Below, in pieces: positions 28,312 through 37,164 of a DNA stretch of 64,000 nucleotides (position 1 is the first letter of the stretch; the number at the start of each line of letters is the position of its first letter). This DNA is from Phascolarctobacterium faecium DSM 14760. GTDB lineage: Bacteria; Bacillota; Negativicutes; Acidaminococcales; Acidaminococcaceae. The stretch spans positions 1 to 64,000 of the forward strand of contig NZ_QLTS01000002.1 of assembly GCF_003269275.1 (NCBI RefSeq), in the 5' to 3' direction. A model generated the notes under the pieces. It searched no databases and was not told where the DNA came from. It saw nothing but the letters and a program-made list of their open reading frames with translations. Made by a program: the position numbers and the translations under genes.

Positions 28312-29226
28312 TTACTTTCCCCTACCGCGCATATTTGCTTTGACCAAAGCTACAACATCACCTGAAAGCAGCAGTCCTGTCATCGTCAACAGCATACCGA
28401 AGGCGATAACCGCTGTGATTTTCTCATCCAGAACAATAACAGAGGTAATCACAGTAACTACAGGTGCCAGATAAATATAGGCACTGGTCTTAATAGCTCC
28501 CAGCAGCTTGACTGCCATATTCCAGGTCACGAAGCACATCGCCGACGCTCCGACACCTAAAAATAACAAATTAAACAGATTGACAGGATCAGCCAGCCGC
28601 TCAAAACCCCAGCGAAAATCCATAAACAGCAGTGCCGGCAGCATAAATACCAAACCATACATGAAAGTATGCCGTGTGCTTTGGATGGCATTGTAACCAA
28701 ATGAACTGATTTTTTTAGACAATACAGCATAAACTGCCCATGTAGCAGCTGCCGCTAAAGCCAGAAAATCTCCTAAAGGATTAATCTGCAGTTGTGTAGC
28801 ACTGTTGAAACTGATCATGGCGATACCGGCAATCGCCAGTACAAACCCCACTATAAATTTTTTCTGCAGAGCTTCGCCTGCCAAAAAACGACAGGCCAGT
28901 AATGCTGTAAAAAATGGTGCTGTGGCCGTAATAACTCCCACGTTAGACGCAGGAGCATACACAAGCGCAATATTTTCAAACAGATAATACAAAGTAATAC
29001 CGCTTAATCCGGCACCGGCAAAGATCCATTCCTGTTTTTTATCAGTCACCTTCAACCGATACGGATAGATCAGAAACAAAACTATCAGCCCCATAATAAA
29101 GCGGAAAAACAAAATCTCTATCGGAGTAAAGCTGCGCAGCAATACTTTAGTTGAAATGAATGTCGTACCCCAGAGCAAGATCGTTACAAGAGCAAAAAGA
29201 TGCCCCATCAAAATTTTATTCTGCAT
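28312..29226 (-). CDS. EamA/DMT-family transporter
   Basis: 304 residues, ten hydrophobic helices in two EamA repeats (about 10-140 and 150-290), as in drug/metabolite exporters such as RhaT/YdcZ/YicL relatives. LLWGTTFISTKVLLR and the second-repeat start AAAATWAVYAVLSKK are typical. The cargo cannot be told from the sequence. It starts eight bases after the AraC-type gene, so the regulator likely responds to the exported or a related compound. Confidence 0.88.
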   Translation of the reverse strand: MQNKILMGHLFALVTILLWGTTFISTKVLLRSFTPIEILFFRFIMGLIVLFLIYPYRLKVTDKKQEWIFAGAGLSGITLYYLFENIALVYAPASNVGVITATAPFFTALLACRFLAGEALQKKFIVGFVLAIAGIAMISFNSATQLQINPLGDFLALAAAATWAVYAVLSKKISSFGYNAIQSTRHTFMYGLVFMLPALLFMDFRWGFERLADPVNLFNLLFLGVGASAMCFVTWNMAVKLLGAIKTSAYIYLAPVVTVITSVIVLDEKITAVIAFGMLLTMTGLLLSGDVVALVKANMRGRGK

Positions 29227-29234
29227 AGCTTCTC

Positions 29235-30053
29235 CTATTGTTTTACTTTAAAAATATTACGGTATTGCCCTGGTGTCAGACCAATGACCTCTTTAAAAAA
29301 TTTACTGAAATGGCTTTGATCGCTAAAGCCGGTCATCAATGCAACCTCAGCAGGCTCCAGGTCCTGAGCAAGCAGTTCCTTAGCTTTGCCGATCCTTATT
29401 GTTTCCAGGTAACGATAAGGCGTGATACCTTCCGTTTTTGTAAACAGCCGCAGCAGGGAATATTTGTTCATACAAGCCACAGCTGCCAGTTCTTCCAGCG
29501 TCACTTTTTCTGTATAATGCCCCAGCAGATATTCTGTTACTCTGCGTACAGGCGGGGCTTTCGCCTCGATAGAGGTTTTACTGATACCGGCAGCAACAAG
29601 CTGTTCCAGCAAAAAATAAAAAGTTTCTTCCTTCACCAGGTCTTCCCGTTCCTGCATAATCATTTGATGCAGTTCACGCAGGAGTGATCCAGACAATTCG
29701 TCACCGCGTAAAACAGGGCTGGCAAACAGCGGCACTTCCTCACTGCCTGTCAATTCCTGCATAAACTGACTCATAATCTCCGGTTTAATATTCAGGCAGC
29801 GCAGATCAAGCAGATCATTATCCATTGGTTCGCAGTTATGCGGCACGCAGGGATTGAACAGCAGCACATCACCGGTAGTTATATAATAATCCACATTATC
29901 GTAGCACATATGACGCAGGCCACTCTTCTCAACAAACCCGAGCACATAATATTCGTGAAAATGCTGCGGGAATTTCTGCAGGATTCCCTGAAACCAATAG
30001 GCTTCTATCTGCAGTTCTTTATCATATTTTACAAAACGTTTTTCATTTTTCAC
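29235..30053 (-). CDS. AraC-family transcriptional regulator
   Basis: 272 residues. An N-terminal cupin-like ligand-binding domain (about 1-160; FPQHFHEYYVLGFVEKSG, then a PHNCEPMDNDLLDL strand) precedes the AraC DNA-binding domain with two helix-turn-helices (VTLEELAAVACMNKYSLLRL and EVALMTGFSDQSHFSKFFKE). The LTPGQYR end is standard. It heads a two-gene unit with the EamA transporter and is probably its regulator. Confidence 0.92.
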   Translation of the reverse strand: MKNEKRFVKYDKELQIEAYWFQGILQKFPQHFHEYYVLGFVEKSGLRHMCYDNVDYYITTGDVLLFNPCVPHNCEPMDNDLLDLRCLNIKPEIMSQFMQELTGSEEVPLFASPVLRGDELSGSLLRELHQMIMQEREDLVKEETFYFLLEQLVAAGISKTSIEAKAPPVRRVTEYLLGHYTEKVTLEELAAVACMNKYSLLRLFTKTEGITPYRYLETIRIGKAKELLAQDLEPAEVALMTGFSDQSHFSKFFKEVIGLTPGQYRNIFKVKQ

Positions 30054-30125
30054 CGCAGGCTCCTTTTTCTTATCCTACCAAAAATCTACCGTGCCATCTT
30101 GTATAATATTGACTGCAATTATAAA

Positions 30126-30150
30126 AGAACCTGCGTAAAACGCAGGTTCT
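30126..30150 (-). terminator. terminator of the 147-residue orphan gene
   Basis: Perfect 10-bp stem AGAACCTGCG/CGCAGGTTCT, 5-base loop, minus-strand flank TTTTATAATT. Confidence 0.88.
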
Positions 30151-30155
30151 GGCAA

Positions 30156-30599
30156 TCAACGCATATTTTCGATAAAATCTTCAAAATTATTGATGAGAAT
30201 CGGATGACCTACGACCTTTAAATCACGCAGGTGCGTACCATAAGATTCATAAATATTTTCAGCAAGCTCCATTTTCAGACCTTCTTTGACATATTCTTCC
30301 ATCATTTTAACGATAAAGCGGTTGATCTCTCCTGTTTCCGGTTTAACATTGAGCGGAATGATACGTTCTTCGGGTTCGTAGCTTTCGACAGTCACATCCC
30401 AGCCTCCGGGAATAGGCGGCAGCCGTTTTGCCAAAATCATATACTCAGGCGAAAACCCTACATACGCATCTAATTTATTTTGTAATTTTGCTTTCGTAAC
30501 AGGATAACCGTTAGCATTGCCCCATTTAACTATTTCATCACAAACTTCGTTGTTGTGAATAACACTGGAAAATGTAGTTTTTGCTAAAACTTCAGCCAT
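30156..30599 (-). CDS. conserved-looking hypothetical protein, 147 residues
   Basis: I do not recognise the family. The start at 30599 is set by GGGAGG seven bases upstream; an alternative frame start at 30614 has none. The protein is soluble and mixed alpha/beta, with no signal peptide or membrane helix. It has a proline-rich turn RLPPIPGGWDVTVESYEPEE and ends GHPILINNFEDFIENMR. It is a monocistronic unit with a good promoter and a perfect terminator, so it is surely expressed as its own gene. Confidence 0.75.
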   Translation of the reverse strand: MAEVLAKTTFSSVIHNNEVCDEIVKWGNANGYPVTKAKLQNKLDAYVGFSPEYMILAKRLPPIPGGWDVTVESYEPEERIIPLNVKPETGEINRFIVKMMEEYVKEGLKMELAENIYESYGTHLRDLKVVGHPILINNFEDFIENMR

Positions 30600-30634
30600 A
30601 ATCATACCTCCCATATGGTAAAATTCTAACTTCT

Positions 30635-30663
30635 ATTGTACTTTATCTTGCCGATAAATTCAA
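30635..30663 (-). promoter_or_regulatory. promoter of the 147-residue orphan gene
   Basis: Minus-strand TTGAAT (30658-30663) and TACAAT (30635-30640), 17-base spacer. Confidence 0.7.
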
Positions 30664-30711
30664 CTCATTCGCTTTTACCTCTGTAAATTTAGTAACGTGG
30701 TCAAAGAAAAA

Positions 30712-30732
30712 GCACTGGCCAAAGGCCAGTGC
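30712..30732 (-). terminator. terminator of the M20/DUF3100 unit
   Basis: GCACTGGCC/GGCCAGTGC with a 3-base loop; the minus-strand flank is TTTTTCTTTG. Confidence 0.92.
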
Positions 30733-30748
30733 CTGAAAATACTGCTGA

Positions 30749-31195
30749 TTAAATCTGTCCCAGTGCCTTCAAGATAGTCTGCGCAATAATCGCGCTGCCG
30801 ATATAAGTGCCTGTAAAAACTACACAGGCAACTACAACGATCCGCCAGCCGCTCTTGGCAAAAGCATCAAGGTCTTTGCCGATAGCGATACCGGCATAAG
30901 CGAGAATCGGAGTACAAAGCTGTAAAAAGCCTACTTTTTTAACAGCTTCATTGATCACGTCACTGCCGGGCATAGTCGGATAAGTCAGGATACAGCCCAA
31001 AGTTACGATATAAGCAACAGCAGGGATACGTCCCGGCAAATATTTTGCCAGAACAACACCGGCAATTGCCAAAAATATTAAAAATAGCAGACCGGGAATT
31101 GCTTCCACGATAGTATATTTGGTGCCAATAGCGTTGGCGACAAGAGACATGGCGCCGACAATAAATAATACGATCAGTGTATCTTTGATTTTCAT
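30749..31195 (-). CDS. small membrane protein, partner of the DUF3100 protein
   Basis: 148 residues with four to five hydrophobic helices. GIAIGKDLDAFAKSGWRIV lies before the last helix and recalls the second half of anion or amino-acid carriers of the DUF340/LysO kind; this is a weak likeness. Its ATG overlaps the stop of the DUF3100 gene (ATGA), so the two membrane proteins are made together and are likely subunits of one carrier. Substrate unknown; the M20 hydrolase upstream suggests an acylated amino acid or small peptide-like compound. Confidence 0.7.
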   Translation of the reverse strand: MKIKDTLIVLFIVGAMSLVANAIGTKYTIVEAIPGLLFLIFLAIAGVVLAKYLPGRIPAVAYIVTLGCILTYPTMPGSDVINEAVKKVGFLQLCTPILAYAGIAIGKDLDAFAKSGWRIVVVACVVFTGTYIGSAIIAQTILKALGQI

Positions 31196-32001
31196 TTTGC
31201 AGCATCCTTTCCTGTCGGTTCAACACCGTATTTGAAGCGGTAGATTTTCTTATACAGCCACTCTGTCAGCGGCAAAGCCATCCAGATGCACATATACAGG
31301 CCGTCAAGACCGGAGAGCATATTGCTGGCTGCACCAAAGGCAGCGATCTGATCCGCCATCTGCGGATACATAACGCTTAAAGAACCTACAGCAGCAGTCA
31401 TCATACTGGCAGAGCCGACGCCGGCTGCCATTGCCAGCGCATAAGGATGGAAGGGCAGGTACGCAGCTGCAAAACTGGCCATAACACCAAAGAAAATAGT
31501 CCCAAAAACCGTACCGGCAATATACACTCCCATAACTCCGCGCCCTTCAGCAGAGTCAAGACCATAACGCTCGCCGATCAAAGCTACGTTAGGTTCACGG
31601 GCAATGGAGTGAGCCGCACCGATAGTTTCACGTTTGAGGCCCAAATAAATAGCCACAGGCACACCGATGAAAACAGTGCCCAGATTACCAAACTCCTGCA
31701 GTATCAAAGCCGGAGAAGCCGCCAGAATTTTAGGCAGCGTCGGCCCAACCAAAGTACCGTAACGTGCCATCAGCAGCATCAGTGTAATGCCGATCAGCGA
31801 GCTTGCATCCAGCATATCCTTTTGATTAACTACCTTTAAGAATTTAGGTGCCATAAAAATACCCATAATCAGGGCATACAGCATCGGCAGCAGTACAATA
31901 GTACCTACGCCGATCTTGAAAGAAACGTTACCAATCATTTCCGCAATGATGATCAATGCTAAAACGATGGCATGAACTTTAATGTTTTTCACAAAATCCA
32001 C
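31192..32001 (-). CDS. DUF3100-type membrane protein, putative carrier subunit
   Basis: 269 residues with about eight hydrophobic helices. The middle contains a polar loop REPNVALIGERYGLDSAEGR and a helix AAGVGSASMMTAAVGSLSVM rich in small residues, as in substrate pathways of secondary carriers. I place it in DUF3100 from memory of such sequences; the family has no proven function. It lies between the M20 amidohydrolase gene and its small partner, in one unit ended by the hairpin at 30712-30732. Confidence 0.7.
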   Translation of the reverse strand: MDFVKNIKVHAIVLALIIIAEMIGNVSFKIGVGTIVLLPMLYALIMGIFMAPKFLKVVNQKDMLDASSLIGITLMLLMARYGTLVGPTLPKILAASPALILQEFGNLGTVFIGVPVAIYLGLKRETIGAAHSIAREPNVALIGERYGLDSAEGRGVMGVYIAGTVFGTIFFGVMASFAAAYLPFHPYALAMAAGVGSASMMTAAVGSLSVMYPQMADQIAAFGAASNMLSGLDGLYMCIWMALPLTEWLYKKIYRFKYGVEPTGKDAAK

Positions 32002-32038
32002 CTTCCCTTTTCCATCATTTTCCTGTTACAGCTTATAA

Positions 32039-33355
32039 TTACTGAAAATATTTATCAAGCTTGGCGATGTATTCTTCTTTTGTCAGCAGCGGGTGGTGCT
32101 CCGCTTTGATCTGACGCGCCAATTCGGCATCGTCGGCCAGCAAATCAATGATCATCATCGCAAAAGCCTTAGCAGGCAACAATACAGCATGCTTAAAATC
32201 GACTACATGAAAATCTGCCGTATGCAAAAAGCCGTCGACCCCGCCAATAAAGGGATGAATAACCGGCAGTAAATGCGATACGTCACCCATATCAGTTGAA
32301 GCACTGAAATGTCCGGCGTCTTTAACTGCTACATTGGGTTCGGCAATTTTAGCATTGGTTACGAACAACTCGTTCAGCCTGTTATTGCAGGCCAAAGGCA
32401 ACTGCCCCGGCATCGTGGCAATAACCGTCTGTGCTCCTACGGCATCGCCGCCGGCTTTCAATGCAGTATCCACCTTTTTATGAGTCGCTTCGATCGCTTC
32501 CATGGTTTTAGCGCGTACATAGGTCTCGATCCTGACATCGGCAGGAACAGAGTTTACTAAGTCGCCGCCTTTAGTAATGATCGGATGAACACGAACAACG
32601 TCTGCTTCACGAAAAGTTTCACGCAAAGCGTTGATTCCCATCAGTCCCAGCATAGCCGCATTGAGAGCATTAATACCTTGATCAGGCGCATCGGCTGCAT
32701 GAGCTGTTTTACCTACATACTGAATTGTTTTACCAATAAAGCCGTTGCTGCTTTCACCAATGGATACAGTTGCTGCCGGCATATTTTTATCAGCATGCAT
32801 CTGCATCGCCATATCGATATCGTCAAAAGCGCCTTCATAAATAAGTTGCCCCTTGCCGGTAAGAAAATGTAGTTTGCCTTCTTTGATCAATTTGTTGCGG
32901 TAAGCAAGTTCTACATACTCCTCAGCAGGAACGCCAAAAAATACGGCATCGCCTGATAATTCACTCAAAACACCAGACTGCGTAATCCCGCAGGCTACAG
33001 CAGCCATTGTTGCAACCTGTAAATTATGGCCGCAGGCATGCGCCGCACCGGTCAGAGGATCTGCTTTACAACTGTCCGGACACCCTATCGCATCCAGTTC
33101 GCCCAACACTGCCACAGTAGGTCCGGGACGTCCGCTTACAACGCGGGCTTTGACACCCGTCAGGGCCAAACCAGTCTGAGGTGCCAAACCTAATTGCTGT
33201 AAAAAAGCAGTGACTTTAGCTGCTGTTTTAGTTTCTTTAAAGCCAAGTTCCGGTTCCCTTTCGATATCCTGCGCTAAAGCTTCGACTTTAGCGGCCCAGG
33301 CATCAATAGCGGCGCATACTTTTGCTTTCATCACATCTTTGTCCGTAATAAACAC
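32039..33355 (-). CDS. M20-family amidohydrolase (AbgB/HipO-like)
   Basis: 438-residue zinc hydrolase of the M20D kind that splits N-acyl or aminobenzoyl amino acids. Metal ligands and base are visible in VLGELDAIGC, AAHACGHNLQ (His) and FFGVPAEEYVE (Glu-Glu); the lid/dimer domain is at about 180-300, and GHFSASTDMGDVSH provides the last ligand region. It is the first gene of a unit with the two membrane proteins, suggesting uptake or export of its substrate or product. The exact substrate cannot be told. No secretion signal, so cytoplasmic. Confidence 0.88.
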   Translation of the reverse strand: MFITDKDVMKAKVCAAIDAWAAKVEALAQDIEREPELGFKETKTAAKVTAFLQQLGLAPQTGLALTGVKARVVSGRPGPTVAVLGELDAIGCPDSCKADPLTGAAHACGHNLQVATMAAVACGITQSGVLSELSGDAVFFGVPAEEYVELAYRNKLIKEGKLHFLTGKGQLIYEGAFDDIDMAMQMHADKNMPAATVSIGESSNGFIGKTIQYVGKTAHAADAPDQGINALNAAMLGLMGINALRETFREADVVRVHPIITKGGDLVNSVPADVRIETYVRAKTMEAIEATHKKVDTALKAGGDAVGAQTVIATMPGQLPLACNNRLNELFVTNAKIAEPNVAVKDAGHFSASTDMGDVSHLLPVIHPFIGGVDGFLHTADFHVVDFKHAVLLPAKAFAMMIIDLLADDAELARQIKAEHHPLLTKEEYIAKLDKYFQ

Positions 33356-33479
33356 CTCGCTTTGAAATAGTATACACTTTATTCTTGTAAATCGCTTTTA
33401 ATTATAGCATAAATACTATCAGTGGTACAGGTTTAATTCTCAGCATTTTGTTTGATTATGAACTTTTATTTCTTTAAAC

Positions 33480-33505
33480 TTTACCACAACTTACAAAATT
33501 TTACA
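33480..33505. repeat. three TTTACA-like direct repeats, 10-base phase
   Basis: TTTACC (33480), CTTACA (33490) and TTTACA (33500) follow at exact 10-base steps in the gap between the M20 gene and cysE. The setting is AT-rich, so chance is possible; it could be a response-regulator site. The rest of this 297-base gap shows only AT-rich sequence and the cysE promoter. Confidence 0.35.
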
Positions 33506-33575
33506 ATTCCATTATATTTTGTATATTTTATTCATATTTTTAACTTTCTGCGATAATGTCTGTCATTGCAATAAT

Positions 33576-33604
33576 TTGCATTGGAAAATACCCTGTGCTA
33601 AAAT
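33576..33604 (+). promoter_or_regulatory. promoter of cysE
   Basis: TTGCAT (33576-33581) and TAAAAT (33599-33604), 17-base spacer with TGC before the -10 box, about 48 bases upstream of the ATG. Confidence 0.6.
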
Positions 33605-33652
33605 ATATAAGTTAAGAAGTCACTTTAAAACTGTTTACGAAAGGAGTCTGTC

Positions 33653-34366
33653 ATGTTAGACCAAATTAAAACCGACATTGATGCAGTTATGCACCGCGAT
33701 CCTGCAGCCAAAACCAGGCTGGAGGCAGCACTTTGTTATCCCGGTCTGCATGCTATCTGGCTCCACCGTTTAGCGCATAAATTATACTTAAAAGGCTGGG
33801 TACTGATTCCCCGACTGCTTAATACATTTTCCAGATTTCTGACCGGTATCGATATCCACCCCGGAGCAACTCTTGGACCCGGACTTTTTATCGACCATGG
33901 TATGGGCCTTGTTATTGGCGAAACCGCAGAACTTGGTTCTAATGTCACGCTCTATCAGGGAGTAACCCTCGGTGGTACCGGCAAGGAAAAAGGCAAACGT
34001 CATCCTACGATCGGCGATAACGTAGTCGTTTCCAGCGGTGCTAAAGTACTGGGATCCTTTACAGTCGGCTCCAATTCCAAGATCGGCGCCGGTTCGGTAG
34101 TATTAAAGGAAGTACCGCCAAACTCGGTAGTAGTAGGTGTTCCCGGCCGTATCGTTACCAAAGATGGAGTCCGCATTGCCGCCAGCGATATGAGCAGCCC
34201 TGACAGCATGATAGATCTGAACCATAACCAGCTTCCCGATCCAGTTGCCGATTACGAAGACCGTCTAGCAGATTATATGGTACGTATGGACAGCAGACTG
34301 GAAGAACTGGAAGAAATCATCAAAAAACATCGCGAGCAAAATGAAAAGCGAGGTAACAACGAATGA
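33653..34366 (+). CDS. cysE: serine O-acetyltransferase
   Basis: Makes O-acetylserine, the precursor of cysteine. 237 residues. N-terminal helical part (1-65), then a left-handed beta helix of hexapeptide repeats ([20 protein letters not shown] with the catalytic His and Asp, [20 protein letters not shown]). An unusual charged, coiled C-terminal tail of about 60 residues ends in [13 protein letters not shown]. The last four bases ATGA are shared with the next gene. AAAGGAG lies eight bases upstream of the ATG. Confidence 0.95.
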   Translation: MLDQIKTDIDAVMHRDPAAKTRLEAALCYPGLHAIWLHRLAHKLYLKGWVLIPRLLNTFSRFLTGIDIHPGATLGPGLFIDHGMGLVIGETAELGSNVTLYQGVTLGGTGKEKGKRHPTIGDNVVVSSGAKVLGSFTVGSNSKIGAGSVVLKEVPPNSVVVGVPGRIVTKDGVRIAASDMSSPDSMIDLNHNQLPDPVADYEDRLADYMVRMDSRLEELEEIIKKHREQNEKRGNNE

Positions 34367-35739
34367 GCAGAACAATGACCATGTCGGAAGCTATCAATGA
34401 AGCGCGCCGCTGTTTGAATTGTGCACGTCCCACCTGCCGCACCGGCTGCCCGATAGCCAACAATATCCCGCAGTTTATCCGCGCACTCAGTGAAGGCAAT
34501 ATCGGTCTGGCCTACGAAACAATTGCCGAACGCAGCAACCTGCCCGCTATCTGCGGACGTGTATGCCCGCATGAACGTCAATGCGAAGCTCACTGCGTTT
34601 TAACTAAAAATAAACACGGAATCGAAATCGGCAGTTTGGAAATGTTTATCGCTGATTTCGCTCACGAAAATAATCTGAAGCCACTTCCTCCTTCTACCGG
34701 CAAACGCGGAAAAGTTGCCGTTATCGGCAGCGGACCTGCAGGTCTGACGGTGGCAGGCGATCTGGCTAAAATGAATTTCGCCGTCACTATTCTTGAGGGA
34801 CAATCAGAACCTGGTGGCATTCTGCTGTTCGGCATACCGGAATTTCGTCTGCAAAAAGACGTTGTCCGCCGCGAGATCACTGAACTGCTGCATTTAGGCG
34901 TAGAAATCAAGACCAACATGCTGGTCGGGCCGGACTTTACAGTTGATGATTTATTCGAACAGGGCTATGATGCTGTTTTTATGGGTACAGGCACTTCTCT
35001 GCCACGTACTTTAGATATCCCAGGTAAAGAACTGTCCGGCATTCTGACTGCCACATATTTTCTGCGTATGGTAGTACTTTCAGATTCCGGAAAATTAGAC
35101 GAAAGTGAAACACTGCTGCATGACGGCGATAACGTAGTAGTTATCGGTGCCGGCAACGTGGCTATGGACGCCGCTCGTACGGCAATACGCCGCGGTGCAG
35201 AAAACGTGACTATCGTCTATCATAAAACCGAAGCCGAAATTTCCAGCTTCCCATCTGAATACGAAGCGGCAGTTAAAGAAGGCGTACAATTCAATTTTCT
35301 GAAGCAGCCCATCGCTTATCTGAACAAAAAGCAGATGCGTGCTTTAAACAATATCCGCCGCAAACCGGCAGAATCTGACGAAACAGATCTGGCTGGACTT
35401 TTAGTACAAAACATCACCAAAACTGATGACGGTCAGTTCGTAACCGAAGGCGGTCAGGAAGTCATTCCCTGTGATTGTGTTATCCTGGCTATCGGACAGC
35501 GACCTGCCGCCCGTATCGTTTCTACTACCAAAGGTATCCAGGTCGACGACCGTGGTTTTGTTATTACCCGTGAACGCCCTTACGGTATGACTACCAGAGC
35601 CGGGGTTTTCAGCAGCGGTGATGTAGTACACGGCCCTGCAACCGTAGTTTTGGCAATGAAGGAATCTAAAAAAGTAGCGGCAGGTATTGCTCAATATATC
35701 GATGCAAAAAAACTGCTGGAAGACTGCTGTGAAGATTAA
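34363..35739 (+). CDS. GltD-like NAD(P)H oxidoreductase (glutamate synthase small-subunit homologue)
   Basis: 458-residue flavoprotein. N-terminal cysteine clusters for two 4Fe-4S centres ([14 protein letters not shown] and [15 protein letters not shown]), FAD site [20 protein letters not shown](P)H site [17 protein letters not shown], and a second flavin motif near [13 protein letters not shown]. No glutamate synthase large subunit is in the window, so it may feed electrons to another partner, as NfnB/SudA-like homologues do. Translationally coupled to cysE (ATGA overlap), which hints at a role in sulfur or cysteine metabolism (inference). Confidence 0.9.
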   Translation: MSRTMTMSEAINEARRCLNCARPTCRTGCPIANNIPQFIRALSEGNIGLAYETIAERSNLPAICGRVCPHERQCEAHCVLTKNKHGIEIGSLEMFIADFAHENNLKPLPPSTGKRGKVAVIGSGPAGLTVAGDLAKMNFAVTILEGQSEPGGILLFGIPEFRLQKDVVRREITELLHLGVEIKTNMLVGPDFTVDDLFEQGYDAVFMGTGTSLPRTLDIPGKELSGILTATYFLRMVVLSDSGKLDESETLLHDGDNVVVIGAGNVAMDAARTAIRRGAENVTIVYHKTEAEISSFPSEYEAAVKEGVQFNFLKQPIAYLNKKQMRALNNIRRKPAESDETDLAGLLVQNITKTDDGQFVTEGGQEVIPCDCVILAIGQRPAARIVSTTKGIQVDDRGFVITRERPYGMTTRAGVFSSGDVVHGPATVVLAMKESKKVAAGIAQYIDAKKLLEDCCED

Positions 35740-35744
35740 CAAAA

Positions 35745-35773
35745 AACTCCTGCCGCAATATGCGGCAGGAGTT
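35745..35773. terminator. bidirectional terminator between gltD-like and TrpB2 genes
   Basis: Perfect 13-bp stem AACTCCTGCCGCA/TGCGGCAGGAGTT, 3-base loop, with A-rich flank on the left and T-rich flank on the right, serving both convergent genes. Confidence 0.9.
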
Positions 35774-35778
35774 TAATT

Positions 35779-37149
35779 TTAATATTCTACTTTTGGCAGC
35801 GTAGCAAAGCCTTTTTTCAAATCTTCATCAGTAGGAACATAATCTACCATAGTTCCCTGATTATAAGCCTGATAAGCGGCTAAATCAAAATAGCCAGTAC
35901 CGGTCAAACCAAAAATAATAACTTTTTTCTCGCCGGTCTCACGACATTTAATTGCTTCGTCCATCGCTACACGAATAGCATGTGAACTTTCAGGAGCAGG
36001 CAATGTACCTTCACAGCGGCAGAACATCGTAGCTGCTTCAAACACTTTTGTCTGTTCCACGCTGCGCGCTTCCATCATCCCATCATGATAAAGTTTAGAG
36101 ACGATCGGCGACATACCATGATAACGGAGTCCACCGGAATGGTTAGGTGAAGGCATAAATCCACTGCCTAAAGTATACATCCGCATCAGCGGTGTAGTTT
36201 GTCCGGTATCACCGAAATCAAAAGCATATCTGCCGCGGGTCAAGGAAGGGCAGGAAGCCGGTTCAACGGCAATAAAATGAATATTATTTTTTCCTTCAAG
36301 CTTATCTGCCATAAACGGCGTAATCAACCCGCCAAGGTTCGAACCGCCACCGGCACAGCCGATGACTATATCCGGCTGAACACCGTATTTATCAAGTCCG
36401 AGCTTAGTTTCCAGGCCGATAATACTTTGGTGCAGCACTACATGATTAAGTACACTGCCTAATACATAGCGGCAGTTATCTGTTTTCATCGATACTTCCA
36501 TTGCTTCTGAGATAGCACAGCCCAAGGACCCGCCTGTACCGGGGTTTTCTGCCAAAATCCTGCGTCCTACTTCAGTAGTATCCGAAGGTGAAGGAATAAC
36601 TCTGGCACCATAAGTTTCCATAACGGCCTTACGATAAGGTTTTTGCTCGGCTGAAACCTTAACCATATATACGGAAAGATCAATGCCAAAATAACCGCAG
36701 GCCATCGAAAGAGCAGTCCCCCATTGTCCGGCACCTGTTTCCGTAGTCAGGTGAGTCAGCCCTTGCTGCTTCGCATAATAAACCTGAGCAACAGCAGAAT
36801 TGAGTTTATGCGAACCGGAAGTATTAGTGCCTTCGAATTTGTAGTAAATTTCTGCCGGCGTACCCAACGCTTTTTCCAAATTATAGGCTCTGGTCAATGG
36901 TGATGGACGATACATTTTATAAAAATCACGGATTTCTTCCGGAATTTCAATAAATTTATTGGTATTATCCAGCTCCTGCTCAATCAGCTCGTCACAGAAA
37001 ACAGGGCGCAGATCATCAGCAGTACAAGGCTTAAAGGTCACCGGATTGATAAACGGGTCCGGAGCCTCCTGCATATAAGGGCGAATATTCTGCCAATATT
37101 TCGGCAGCTCATCTTCGGATAAATTGATTTTATATGGTATTTTTGTCAT
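35779..37149 (-). CDS. TrpB2-type tryptophan synthase beta-like PLP enzyme
   Basis: 456 residues, longer than classical TrpB (about 400), with the extended N-terminus of the TrpB2 subgroup. The PLP lysine is in TSGSHKLNSAVAQ; the cofactor phosphate loop is GCAGGGSNLGG. No trpA or other trp gene is nearby, consistent with TrpB2 acting alone on serine and indole, or in indole salvage or serine deamination (family knowledge). It follows cstA by 15 bases at the end of a long unit. Confidence 0.9.
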   Translation of the reverse strand: MTKIPYKINLSEDELPKYWQNIRPYMQEAPDPFINPVTFKPCTADDLRPVFCDELIEQELDNTNKFIEIPEEIRDFYKMYRPSPLTRAYNLEKALGTPAEIYYKFEGTNTSGSHKLNSAVAQVYYAKQQGLTHLTTETGAGQWGTALSMACGYFGIDLSVYMVKVSAEQKPYRKAVMETYGARVIPSPSDTTEVGRRILAENPGTGGSLGCAISEAMEVSMKTDNCRYVLGSVLNHVVLHQSIIGLETKLGLDKYGVQPDIVIGCAGGGSNLGGLITPFMADKLEGKNNIHFIAVEPASCPSLTRGRYAFDFGDTGQTTPLMRMYTLGSGFMPSPNHSGGLRYHGMSPIVSKLYHDGMMEARSVEQTKVFEAATMFCRCEGTLPAPESSHAIRVAMDEAIKCRETGEKKVIIFGLTGTGYFDLAAYQAYNQGTMVDYVPTDEDLKKGFATLPKVEY

Positions 37150-37164
37150 AAGTCACCGTCCTTT

